Assembly (NCBI RefSeq): GCF_023973825.1
Contig: NC_090125.1
Coordinates: forward strand, 1,609,501-1,673,500
Reading direction: 5' to 3'
DNA length: 64,000 bases
From: Plasmodium brasilianum
Taxonomy: Eukaryota > Apicomplexa > Aconoidasida > Haemosporida > Plasmodiidae
Shown here in pieces: positions 25,622 to 39,000 of the stretch (position 1 is its first letter; each line of letters starts with the position of its first letter). The position numbers and the translations under genes were made by a program. The notes under the pieces are model-generated. The model did not search any database and was not told the origin of the DNA. It saw nothing but the letters and a program-made list of their open reading frames with translations.

Positions 25622-26523
25622 ATGGTGGAAGCCTCCTCGTCATAGGCATTAAATTGTATCAGTTGCTCATTCGTTTTTTTCTTACATTTTGTTTTCCATG
25701 CTCCCATATTATCTCCTTTTTGTTCGCGTTTCGTCCGCTTTTTGCTTCTCTGTTTGACCTTTCTCAACATTGCTAAATTGAAGCCGTTTTAGTTGTCGAA
25801 TTTTAATAAGTTGAAAGAAGGTGTACAAAACAAAAGAAAAATATAAAATAAAAATAAACAAATGAACAAATAAACATACTAACAAAATAAGAAATATACA
25901 GACAAACAAATTAAGAAATATACATACTAACAAAATAAGAAATATACAGACAAACAAATTAAGAAATATACATACTAACAAAATAAGAAATATACAGACA
26001 AACAAATTAAGAAATATACATACTAACAAAATAAGAAATATACAGACAAACAAATTAAGAAATATACATACAAACAAATTAAAAAATAAACATATAAATA
26101 GAACAAATAAAGTGGCCTATAATTATGAGTGCGTAAATTAAACTAACAGCTGAAAATTCAGAATTATTCCCACGTACCTACAAACATATTGGTATTTAGC
26201 AGAATGCGAAAGACGCAATTGACCTGCACGTGTATAAATTAAAATGAAATTTCGTTTTCTATTATTTTTCATCATTCGTCAAGTTTTTTACGTAATTTTT
26301 TAATTTCATGTTTTATGTCATTTTCTACGTCATTTTTCGCTCAATTTTTTTTAGTTCATTTTGCTGCATTTTTAATTTTAATTTTTTTTTTTTTTTTTTT
26401 TTTTTGTATATAGTTTCACATAGTCAGGGTGAGTGCAACTCTGAATATAATTCCACGGAACAAAAGGAGGTATATCCTCCGTTCGGACCAATACCTCCCA
26501 AACATTACATAGTCACTTGGTCT
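25622..26523. other. Convergent intergenic region between CHL1-like and PRELI genes
   Basis: 3' flanks. Mostly the 48-bp array at 25858-26090, T-rich sequence and a T27 run near 26379-26405. No gene supported. Confidence 0.6.
25858..26090. repeat. 48-bp minisatellite downstream of CHL1-like gene
   Basis: About five copies of a unit made of two 24-bp halves, AACAAAATAAGAAATATACAGAC and AACAAATTAAGAAATATACATAC. Confidence 0.88.
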
Positions 26524-28182
26524 TCATTTTTTATTTTTTTCCAGCTTTTCTATATATATTTCACTATTATTAATGTGTATGCTGTCATTTATAGTTTTTT
26601 TAATGGTATCATTCATTATGTTTATCCCTTGCTTGCTTTTTTCTTTTATTGTGTTTATTATTGTCTGCGAGAAGTCAACATGAAATATGGAACAAGCAGT
26701 ATATGTATTTCAACACACTGCACACATATACGGTACATACATACACACCCACATACACACCCACATATACACCCACATACACACCCACATACACACCCAC
26801 ATACACACCCACATACACACCCACATACACACCCACATACACACCCACATACACACCTACATACATACGCACACAAACTTAAAATATTTTTTTTCTTTTT
26901 TTTAATTTACGTTTTCCACAAGGTTTTTCATATACCCAAGGCCTTTAATGTTTAGAGTTGTAACCTGCTTGTAATAAGTTTGATTCACTGCAATGAAAAT
27001 GAAAAAAGGGGAAATATATATTTCCATAAAATTGAATACGTACACGTACGCCAATATACATATATACACAAACATACAATACCCATATACATACACAAGT
27101 ATACACACGTACATACAATATGTGTCTGTGCGTTACTACGCTATGCCTCGTCGTACCATCATTGTCCTTTTGAAAGTACACGCATTCCTCTGATATATTA
27201 ATTAAAGGATTTAAGGTATAATTGACGGTGTTTACTGTCAGTTTTTTCTCTCTTAAGTTGATAATAATTTCCTCAAGAGCTAGCCCTTTGCCATCAATGT
27301 TAAAGAGGTTTTCTATTTTAAATTGGGAAAAAAGAAAATAAAAATAAAGGAAATTGAAACATAATAAAACTAAATAAAACGAAGCAGCAAACGAAATAAA
27401 ACGAAAAGACAAACGAAATAAAAAATGGTGCGACAAATTACGCCTGAACAGTGCAGGCATGTTGAGAGACACACGTAAATAATTACGTGGAGAAAATAAA
27501 ATAATATAAAAAAAGTAAAAAAAAAGAGAATCCTATTAAATTATAAAGTATAATTATTACTAAATATGTTAGGTATATAATACTGAAGGTGAATGATCCT
27601 TTTCAATTTCAATGTTTTCTCATTTGTATCAATGCTCCTACCAATAACATCAATATTCTTTATATGCTTCTGAACGCTATTCGGATATTTCAACCAAAAT
27701 GCAGACTAGTTAATATTGTTTAAAGAAAAAAAAAAATAATAATAATAGAAAAAATAGAAAAAAAAGAAAAAAAAGAAAAAAAAAGGAAAGAAATATATTT
27801 CGTGTGTTACTATCATCTTACATGCAGAAGGACCACAACATTTCACTCAAACGTGAAATAAGCAAAAATAGGTGAAATAGGCCGTAAACATCTTTAAAAG
27901 GAAAATGTACGTATGTATGTATGTACGTATGTATGTATGTATGTATGTATGTATGTATGTATGTATGTATGTATGTATGTATGTATGTATGTATGTATGT
28001 ATGTATGTATGTATGTATGTATGTATGTATGTATGTATGTATATTAATGCAAAAGTTAAAGTACAATTTGTTATCAGCTCATTTATTATTCACTCGTTCA
28101 TGTACTTTTTTACAATAAAACAACTTACTGTAACTGTGTCCCAGTCATATTGGTACTTGTGCTCTTGTTCGAAAAGTTTCAT
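26524..28182 (-). CDS. PRELI/slowmo (Ups-type) mitochondrial lipid-transfer protein
   Basis: PRELI-domain proteins carry phosphatidic acid or phosphatidylserine across the mitochondrial intermembrane space with a TRIAP1/Mdm35 partner. Minus-strand exons: 28129-28182, 27561-27705, 27157-27312, 26911-26987, 26524-26664; phases 0, 1, 1, 0 all match; 190 aa, the length of human PRELID3B. Seen: MKLFEQEHKYQYDWDTVT (exon 1, matching the family start), SAFWLKYPNS…IDVIGRSID (exon 2), GKGLALEEIIINLREKKL (exon 3), TTLNIKGLGYMKNLVEN (exon 4), and the C-terminal helix INTIKEKSKQGINIMNDTI (exon 5). Without exon 5 the domain would lack its last helix. No separate targeting peptide is seen, as is usual for this family. 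Introns 1 and 4 hold microsatellites. Head-to-head with the VPS13-like gene. Confidence 0.9.
26743..26870. repeat. 12-bp (ACACCCACATAC)n minisatellite in PRELI intron 4
   Basis: About ten copies. On the opposite strand it reads GTGTATGTGGGT; it lies completely inside the intron. Confidence 0.9.
27907..28041. repeat. (ATGT)n tetranucleotide microsatellite in PRELI intron 1
   Basis: About 33 copies, interrupted only by two ACGT units at the left end. The longest pure short-unit repeat in the window. Confidence 0.95.
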
Positions 28183-29626
28183 TTCTTTACTGAAATTTCT
28201 TTTCTTAAGATGAAATAAACTTTCGAAGGGGATGACGAAAAAATGGAAAAGAGAAAAAAGAGGAGGAAAAGAATATACGCAAATAACGAGACAGAAACAG
28301 AAACAGAAACAGAAACAGAAACAAAAAATAAAAAAAAATACAAAAAAGAAAGCAAAAGGCGTAAAGCAAAAAGCGCAGAACACAAAAAAGGCAGAGCGCA
28401 AAATACGTGTACGGTTAAGTATCATTACACACTATAAGCTATTGCTCACCATTCTGTACATCCTAATTTTTATTTTTTCGTAAAAAACAAATATATATAT
28501 ATATATAATATATATGAATTAAAAAAATATAATTTTTATTTTTTTATTAGTATTACGCAAACCTCTTAGTAATTCAGTATTCCCCCCAATTTTTTTTTTT
28601 TTTTTTTTTATATTTATTTTAAATTTAATATATATATATTTTTTTTTTTTTGTCGTTGTTGGTGCCATTTGTAATGTCGATTGATATTTGCTTTGTGTGC
28701 CTGAACTTGTACAAAAACTTGCACTATGTATGTATTTTGATTTGCACGTACTCTAGCATAAACGAAATAAAATGATAGTAATTTCAAGCGTTTACCGAAT
28801 AAATTTTACCTCAAAAAAAAAAAAAAAAAAAAAAAATGGTAACAGATTAAGTAAATATTATATGTGGTAGTGTTCCTTATTAACCCAAAATTACTTCTTC
28901 TCATTTCTGACTTTTACATCTCGGTTTGCATCCCCCTTTTTGATATTTTACCATTTTGCAGTTTTACTTTTTTGTAATTGTTTTTCTTTTTTATGAGCCA
29001 CCGTCTTTTTTTTTTTTTTAATCTCAAGTCTTTGAGTTACAATTTTTCTGTGCATATTTCTATGTGTGATAAAAAAAAAAAAAAAAAAAAAATGAAAATA
29101 ATCGTTGCATCATATCCTTTTTTTTCAGTGTTGTATATTTTCCCGCATTATTTATTATTTGATGAAAATTTTGAACTGTTCGAGGTTATGTGAAACATGA
29201 ATCTTCATCATAACATAAATATTCACTTCAAAACTTTGCCAGGCCGTAATGGTTTCAGAATAACCCGGTCTTACTCATTACATGTATATATGGACACATA
29301 CAAATTTTGTGTATGTAAGTATGCATTTGTTCACATATGAACTTGTTAGTGTGCAGGCTCTGTAAATCCTTTTGAGGATGCAATACCTTTTATAAATGAC
29401 ATTGTATTGCTTTTAAAAATGTTAATTAAACGAAAGGCCGCCTACCCTTTTGATCCTTATTCGTTCAATTGTTCTACATATGCTTCTATTTCTATTTCTA
29501 TTTCTTTTTTTTTCTTTTCTTCTTTTTTCCAGGGCTTACATAATAAACAATTTGTTTTCCTTTGTTCTAATCATTTCGGGAAACCGCCATTTTGCATATA
29601 CTTAGCCTGATATGCTCACGAGATAT

Positions 29627-29660
<34 letters not shown>

Positions 29661-29696
29661 TTGGCCTGTAATATTGTGTACAATCTGAAGCTATTT

Positions 29697-29735
<39 letters not shown>

Positions 29736-30023
29736 TTAAAATGAATGATATACCTTTCTTCCCTTTTTCTTATGTATGCGATTTTTTTTTTTTTTTTTGT
29801 TCGTTAAAAAATATATATTTCTATATTTACCCCATGTAGAGTTAATACAGAGTTATATGTAATGATAAGTATGTTTTTTGTTTCTTGTTTTTTCACTTCC
29901 TTTATTTTCCCATCTTTTACATCTCTCTATTTTTTTTTTTTTTTTTTTTTTTTTTTATGCAGAGATCTCGTTTAACATTTCCGCACTGTAGTAGTTACAC
30001 TGTATTATTGTTGATTAAAAAAG
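28183..30023. other. Divergent intergenic region shared by PRELI and VPS13-like genes
   Basis: 1.84 kb between two start codons. An AGAAAC/ACAGAA hexamer run lies at about 28288-28325. Many long poly(T)/poly(A) tracts follow (e.g. 28813-28836, 29067-29091, 29629-29657, 29701-29734, 29931-29956). An exon-like plus-strand stretch (29407-29610) is not convincing. No RNA gene seen. Confidence 0.6.
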
Positions 30024-33000
30024 ATGAGTAACGTGTTAGCAAATGTGTTGAAAAATACGAAATTTTATTTAGATAAAATCAACTTCAGTCTCATCTTTTT
30101 TCCGAGTTTGCTTATTTATAACATCCCGCTAAAAAATATCGAAATAAGAAACATATATTTCGAAATCGAGTTCATTAAACAAGTAATTAATTTTTTCACA
30201 AAAAAAAAAAATAAAAAGATTGAAAAAAATCCAAAAAAAAGGCTAGAAAAAAAAAAAAAAATATGTATTACTTCTGTAATATTATCATTAGACTTAGAAG
30301 ACTACGAAACTTATAACTCCTATTACAGCATTTACTTGAGATTGATAAAAGGTAATGTTACGAACAAATTAATATACACTATTTGTTTGAAAATATCTGT
30401 TTTCTTTTTAAAAATAATCTTAAAATATTATTATATAAGCATTAAAAAAATTGATATAAAAATATATTATAATCATAAACATAGACACAGTAAATATTGT
30501 AATAATGGAAAAAACATATCCAGGGGTAAGAGCTCCTATGACTTGATATTTAAAAACATTAATATTGTACATGATGGTTATGCGAGGAGATCGAATAAAG
30601 AAAATGAAAAAACAAAAAAAAAAAAAAAAAATGGACAATACTTACGCGAAAGTCTAACCCAGTTGGTGCCTGTTCATCAGGTTAACGATATTGTTCTTGG
30701 TAGTGTTAGCCAAAATGTTAGTAACTACTCCTGTAAAGGGAAGAATGACAAGGAGTGGAAATCTGAAACGCTTGATGGTTATGTTTTCTCATGCAAAAGT
30801 ATTGAGCTGAAAAAAGAGAACAACAAGAGTATTTCAGTTTTTATTAAAAATATATTTTTTTTTATTAAGGAAAAAAAAATATTCATTCCCATTTTTTTTA
30901 TTAACATAAAAATGTGCGAATTGAAGGAAATATTTTTCCTAATACATAAAAGTAGAAGAAAAATTAGAAGAGATAATTTCGTAAGAGATTTAATATATGC
31001 TGTTAAATTGCAGAATATAAGGAATTCCCACATTGGTAGTAATGGTAAATATGATGATATTGATTACGGCTTTTTATACTCAAATATTTACTTTTGCATG
31101 AACAGGTTATTTGTTAATGTTCATTTGGAGAATAATATTACTATAAAGAATGAAGTAGGCAATTTATTTTTTTCCATTCAGAGGAGGGAAGAAAGTGGGA
31201 CTGGGAATGCAGCTGATGACGGTAATGGTAAAGCAGGGGATAGTGGCAGTGATGATCTCAACTGCTACAAAACTCGCCCAAGTGCCTATTACTTGCGTAA
31301 TAAAATCCAGCTGTTTTTTAACTTTTTCCTGTCTTGTTCAGAAAAAAATTTAATTTCAGTTAGCTCTCCAAATAAGGATAAATTTAAAAAAAATATCTCC
31401 ATAAAAAGCAAAATGGACAAATGTGAGAGAAAATATACTTTAAAGAATATGCATGTAGCTTACAATAAATTTAATTTAATTAAAGTAGAGAAAATAAATT
31501 TTTTTTTTGAAAAATATGACTGTAAAAATTATTTAATTTTAAATAACTGCTCCATCATTTTGGAAATGGTAGAAAGTATAGACACGTACAATATAATAAA
31601 AGAGGATTTCTTTTCTGAATGGAGTGATAATGAAATAAATGAAAGAATATTTCCGTTAAGTATGGGAAAAAGAAGTGTAAAAGTGGAAAATCAGGGATAT
31701 GATAGAAGCAGTATTTGTTATGTGTGTATTAAAAATGTATTCATTTACCTTAATAAAAATATGGATAAGTTTAAGCTATTATATGAAAAAGCCGTGTTAG
31801 TGAGTAGGGAAAAAGGCACATTGTCTTATGACAGTAAAACTACTTTAACTAATCGGGAGGAAATAATAAAAATTGAAATTAAACAAATATATAATTATAA
31901 ACAGGAAAATGGATACCGTCCAAGTGGTACAAAGGTTGACACAGTTCCATGTAAAGATAACGAAAATGATGCTAAAAGGAGGAGCAAGTGCAGAGCAAGT
32001 GTACTTCCTTCTTACCAAAACAGTAACATGTACAACGTTATAGAATCGCATGAATCATATCTTTTTCTGAGCGATGTTATTATCAGCAGTGTCTACTCTG
32101 AACACAATGTTGTGTATACATATGCATTAAACGATAAGGTGAACATAGTTTTGAAAGAGAAGCAGGAGAAACCAGGAGAAAGTGTTATGATAATTGTCTA
32201 TTTAAATAACACCTCATGGAATTTATCACCTGAACATATCAGCTTTTTTTATTACATGTTCTCTCTTTATTGTTTGCGTATAAGAAAGAAAATGTATTTT
32301 GTTAAAAACCCCTTGAGAAGGAAGTTTAAACGGATGAGTGAAATGGGTAGGATGAACTCTCCCTTTGTTGTAAGCGTTATAGGCATCAACTGTAATGTTA
32401 ATTTGTTCTGTCTATCCCCTCACTTCGATGTGCTTAGAGGCAGTTTCAACAGCTCAATTAATCAGAACAACGCTGGGAGTAACATAACCAGCTTCGATCG
32501 AAGTGGTGAAGATGCTAAGGGGATGAGGAAAAGAAAGAAAGAAAAATTAACACACATAAAGATTTCTCTCAATTTTAAATACATTTTAAAAATACGTTCA
32601 GGACATGCTAAATCTAATGAAGCGTTTAAAGAAAAGAAAGTGAACACTCTGTATGATAACTACTTCTTTCTGAGCAATGTACAGGTGCAGACAAATGCAT
32701 TCACCAATATACTTCGGCATATATGCACATTTGAAAGGAAAAAAGAAAGAGGAAAAAATAGTAAAAACAAGAGAAGAAAAGGCACTATGTGCAAAAATTA
32801 TGATATAATCATAAAAATTAAAGACAAGAAAGTATATGTAGACATTGTAAATAAGGCAAGAATTATATTTATAAATTTTATTATGTATCAGGTGTATCTA
32901 GCTATTAGGAGAATAATCTATCTAGGTGATATTAAGTTAGGGTACAAGACTTCAAAAAAGAAGTTTAGTATTGAGAGGAAAAAAATAAAAGGGAATATAT

Positions 33001-36000
33001 ACAGAGTTTTGTTAAGAAAGCTCAATCGTATAGTTGACCCCAATGAACAGAACATATGGGAGGCAACGAATGGCATCCATAATATCAATGACTTCTTTAA
33101 CGAATCGACATATTCAAAAAGTAAGAATGGTCAACAGGATGTTACATATAAGAGTGAGTTTTTGCAATATTGTACATTTTGTAAAAATAATTTTAAATGT
33201 AAAACGAAATCAGTTTATAAGAATGACAAGGCTTTAAAATATTTAACACAGATAAGATTGAGAAGTAGAATTACTCTCATATCATTTGATGATATGTACA
33301 ACTTTGATCAATTGAGAAGAAAAAAAAATTATGACTTGTTAAGAAATCAATATATAGTAAGCACAGATGCGAATATATGTCTTTTCTATTTTGATACTTT
33401 GTATAAAGAGAATATAAAATCATGTAATTTTGTCAAGTTGTACATTGATTTTTACAAATTAAAAATAAGCAAATATACTTATTTGAATAAAACATACAAT
33501 ATTTTTTATTTCGAAAGAGTTAACTCTGATTATATGAAATATATGGATGTATTTCACCAAAATTTTTATAAAATATTTTCAAAAAAAAAGATTAACTACA
33601 ACATAAGGGATAACGTAAAACGCTACTTCATCCTAGTCTCTACTATAAAGAACGTCGATTTTTCCGACCGAAGGAATGGAGAACATGAGCAAAGATTACA
33701 GGGCAAGGAAGATTACATTGTAGGTGGTAAGAAGCGAGTAAATCGCGTACACCCAGTGAACACTCTTCGAGCACAAAAGTATAATTCGAAAACGAGAATA
33801 TACGCAATGAATTTCAGTCTGCTCTTCAAAATGAATGACTTTTTTCATTTTCTAAACAAGTACCTTCTTACCGACTTTTGCAGTTTGTTTTCGTTAAAAC
33901 ATGCTTGCGAGAGGGAGGAGAACAAACGTGGAGGTGGATATGAAGAAAGAAGTGAAGACAAATCTGATGTTATACCTAAATGTCTTTCCTTCTGCGACTG
34001 TGAACTCATTGACCCCTTTTCGTTTAGGCATTTTATCATGTTGAAAAATAAAATAGGAAGGCATCAAATGGAAGGGTGCCAAATGGAGAGTTTTCACAAT
34101 AAGCATAAGTGCTTCTTATCAGATGGTTGCTCAAAGGAGCAGAAGATACATCATAGCGATACTTATCAAATTCGAAAAAAGAACATGAAAAGTGCTACCA
34201 TAAGTTTAAACAAGTATGCCCTATTTTTTGAGGATGCTACTTTATTTCTCCCATCAGTTGTAAATAACAGAGATATCATAGTTGTACAGAATAATGTGCA
34301 TATAAAAAATAAATTCATATTTAAAAAGAACAGGGAGTATAGAAAAGTTTCACTATATGACAAGGTTAATGTTTATTTTTTAAATAATTTTTGCTATACA
34401 AATGAAAGAAAAAATATAATGAAAAATGGAAATATATTGATAAAATATTATAGAAATATGCTGTACAAAAGAAATTTATTTTCATTATTTGTATATGCCT
34501 CGTGTGTTATTTACCTATCACCTATGAACTACCATCTATTTATGAACGTCTTCTTTGAAAACGTGCTACACAATAATTATGAGTACTTCTCTTCTAAATT
34601 ATATAAGGGGAGCGGCACTACTAGAAATGGTAGTACCATAAACAGGGAAACAGTTGCTGTGGGAAAGCACACCTACGAGAAAGATACTTCCTTTCAAGTG
34701 AGAAAGAGCGTTAGAAAAGATCTAAACATAATCGTACGCATGTTCGATATGCACATATATTTAGAGAATGCCTATTCGAGTAGCAGAATGAATTATATAT
34801 TGTGCAAATTTATTTTCATTAAAATAGTGAAGTACATAAATGATAGTAGTCTCTTGACATATATCAAAGCGTATGTACCAATAGTTCTAAACTTTTTTTA
34901 TGAATATCCTTTTGACATATTACTCTCATATAAAAAGCTTAAGAAAACAAATTACATGAAAACGTTACTTAACATGAACGGAGAAATGTGTAATTACACT
35001 GCTATATCATTTGATGGCTTTATTAGGAAGAAATTAATTAAATACAATTCTTTACGCAAAAATAATGGGAAAAAAAAAATTGTTGAAATATTTTATAAAA
35101 GATATAAAAATGACTTATTTGGGTATAATATCATGAATGAAGTACAAGTAAAAATTTCTAGCGTTTTTCTAAGTACCGATTTGTTCGAATTGTTCAATTT
35201 GTATACATTTTATTTTGTTGAAGATAAGAATTTATTCATTAATCAGATAGAGAAATTCTTGCGCACTGAAAAGTTTGTTCGTGTTTTTGGAAAAAGCACA
35301 TGCGAGGTGGAAAAATGGCAAGAGGAACAGAGGCAAGAGCATCAAAAACAGTATTGTTATCATATCCACTACAACCAGCAGCAGCAAGAGAAGCCGCATC
35401 AGAAGCGGAAATTGAATGGAGGAACATCTGAGAGTGATCATTTCCGCAAATGGAACGGCAGTGCCGCAAACATGCGAGTATTCAAAATAAACACCCTGAA
35501 AATGGCATATACAGACGAGCCGAACAATGTTTACCTGCTTTTATACGAAAAAATGACGAAACATTTAAATGCGCGGGACTTTAACAACTATAACTGCATA
35601 GTTAAAAGTAACAACATCTACAAAACAAATGTAAATATTAAACGTATCCATTTTATGCTGAACTTTTTGTTTTACGAAAATTTGTTATGTTTGAAAAAGG
35701 TACAGAGTAGTGTGAGTAAAAAAAATATGAAAAAAAAGCGTTACTGTATAGGTAAAGACAGAAACACATTCAGCTTAATTTACAAAGGAAGCCTACATTT
35801 TGATTTACTCTTCAATTTAAGAAAAAATCTATTTTTAAAATTTGCAAATACGTCAAAATATGTGTATATTAATAATTTCATTTTTGACAATTATTTCGAA
35901 AATTGCATGACCTGTTCATGTAAAAATTCAAATTTTGTGTCCAATGTTATATTAAATAATTCAAATGAAAAATTAAAGGAGTTTATTTATTTTAAGTGTA

Positions 36001-39000
36001 TAGTAAAGAGACGAAATAATTTATATTTATTGAACAATCATATTTTCTACTGTGTTAGTAAAAATATAAACATGCAAATAAGTATGAGAAATGAAAAAAT
36101 GGTCCTTTTTTATGATAATAACAAAAATGTATGGTTTGATCATTTTCGTTTTGTATACAATTTCTTAAATGGTTTAGTAGAAAGGCGTACCTTTTGTACA
36201 ATGAATGACGAGAAGAATATCACAAAGGATGTTATATGCGATGTGCAAATTTTTAATAGTAGCAATCAAAATATACTACAAAAAGATAAGTATTCATGCC
36301 CATTTGAGAATAAGAAAACTTTAGAAGACTTGCTCAATGTGGGTAATATATATGAAGGAAATTTCACGTCAAATGTCGGTGGAAGAACTTCCATTCGTAA
36401 GGGTGAACGAACGAACGACCATGCAAATGCTCGCAAGAATACACAATGCAAGAATAAATTTACAGCGCCGAAATATATTGATGTACATGTAAATTATGCC
36501 AATATTCAAATAAGACTAAAAGATTTTTTGTATTTAATTAATAAATTATATGAAAGCGTTTTTTTTTTTTTTAATTATTATGCCGAAATGAATGCATGCT
36601 TTTTTACAATCTGCGAGACATTACTGAAAAATAAATATTTTTGTAAAATTAAAAAAACGAAACAGGTAGCATACTCTACAATAATTGTACACATGATAAT
36701 AAATACCTTGCATGTTCATATTTTTCAAAGTATACCTTACCAAAAAATAAATGTGTGCAAAAAAAAAAAAATTATTCTTTTACATGCTAAAGGAATGTAT
36801 GAGTATATTTCATGTAATAAGAAAAAAGACGCTCTATTAAAAAAGCATGAGTCTGATATATGTTGTAATTTATATTTTTCAAAAAATAATATATATGAAG
36901 AATTTGCAAAGAATGTACAAATGCGTATTATTTATATAAAAAATAAGGAACAAAATAATTTTCATCTCTTTCTTAAAAATAATATAACAAATATATTCTT
37001 AACGAAAAATATATTTAGAAAAGTTATATATCTGTATGATGAGCTCACAGATAGAAAGAATTATAACAACAACGACAGGAATAGCAACTACATGTGTGAG
37101 AGATTATTTCATGTAAGGGGAGAAAATTATCGTTGTTATGGCTCGTGTGAAATGTGCAGGCATGGTATGGAAAATATGCAAGGTGAAAAAAAAAAAAGAA
37201 AAAAGAATGAACAGATAGATGAAATTGAAAATTGGCAAAAGGGAAAAAATCAAATGGAAGACTTCCTCTTAATGGACAAAGGTGAAAAGATAAAAAAAGA
37301 TACCAATAATGCTGACAGTATTATATTGTCAAACAAAGAAAAATTAAGAATTAAAAATTTTTGTTTCTCTTTGGAAAGGAACAAAACATGTACCAATGTG
37401 ATAAGAAAAAGATATAACAATTGTTCGCATGACCAATATATAATAGTAAATAATTTCAAAGAGAGGATTTTTTTTTATCAAAGTAAAGAGATAAAAAATG
37501 CAAAATTTGAAAACGTATATCCTTTATATATGTTTTATTTAAAAAATGGAAAGAGTGTAAACACTGCAAATACTGCAAACATTGCAAACACTGCAAACAT
37601 TACAAACACTGCAAACATTACGAACATTGCAAATACCATTATTTTTCCATGCGTAAGGGAAAGATACATAAGAAAGAATGAAATGACCATGATGACCGAT
37701 GGCACTTTCTATAATTTCATCTCAAATACATGTTTGTACAATAACACAAACCACGATATTATATTTTTTTATAAAAATTATAAATCCTTTTTATACTCTA
37801 AAAAAAATTCGTATATTAATTCGTTCCATTTAAAAAACGACAATTTTTGTTTTCTTATTTTTTATAAAAAAAAATTATACGTCTCACAAAATTTAACAAT
37901 CGATTCTTTAAAAAGTGTACATACAAATAATAAAGAAAAATTAATGCAAAATATGCAATATATAAATTACAATTTCCGCAAATTAAAATATATAGACAAG
38001 GGCCAAGATACGCTTTACACACTTTTTAACAACATAATACATCTAAAAAAAATTGACGACATCAAATCATTTTTATATGTAGATATGCACACAGAGAAGA
38101 ATAAGCAGAGGAGGAAAGACATAACCAATTTCAATTTTAATAAATATAATATTTATAATGTTATAGAAAGAAAATTTATAAAAATGGTATTAAATGACGA
38201 TTATATTAATAGTTTTAAAAATACGAATACTGATCATTTAGTTTTACATTTAACTATTATAAAAACACGGGGTAGCTCGTACATGCATATAAATAAAAGG
38301 ATAAAATTTAGAAATACCTTGCCCATAACAGTGTATTACAACTATCAGGGGAAGTTAACCAGTGTTCACTCCTTTCAAAGCAGAGAAATATTCTTTGATG
38401 ATTTTCATCTAAACGTTAAATGCAATCACATGCATCAAGGAAAGCTCGAAATTTGCTACCACAGAAGAAGGGGAAATAAAGAAGTAGAGAAAGAGGGTCA
38501 TAAGCAGATTTATAGAAAAGAGGAACAACACAGGGGTTGGAAGCGGGATGAAACAGAGGAACACCAGAAGGAGCAACATGTCAAAGGCTCTCAAGCAGGT
38601 AATACCTCACTGAAGAACGAATTGGATAGAAGGGGGGAAAATGGTCCAAGGAAAGATAGATATATAATTTATTACTACACAAATGTGATAAAGAGGAATA
38701 ACGCTATTATAATAACGTGTCACACGCTAATTCTTCTATACAGCTTTTGCGTAAAAAATTTGGAAATAAACAAAAAAAAAATTTATTTTGCTAATGATTT
38801 AGGGGGAAGCACAAATAATACTACAGTACAGTATATATACCCCTTAAAAGAATTAAAATGTTATACTAGTTTTTTTAATGAGTCGATAAATAGCCTTATT
38901 TTTGAAAGCATCAAATTAAACAGCGTTACGATAAACAGTTGTCAGAACGTGAGCACACAGGAAATCATAAATAATAGACCCTACGTTTCATGTTATGTTA

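Noticed and set aside
26308..26955. Plus-strand frame with a signal-peptide-like upstream ATG and two hydrophobic segments, looking like a small membrane protein
   Set aside because: It is antisense to the last two exons of the PRELI gene, whose splice phases and C-terminal helix fit the family precisely. The frame's tail is the ACACCC repeat.
29407..29610. Plus-strand frame with an exon-like end after TTTTTTCCAG
   Set aside because: No family likeness, no partner exon found, lies in the shared PRELI/VPS13 promoter region. Worth only an RNA-seq glance.
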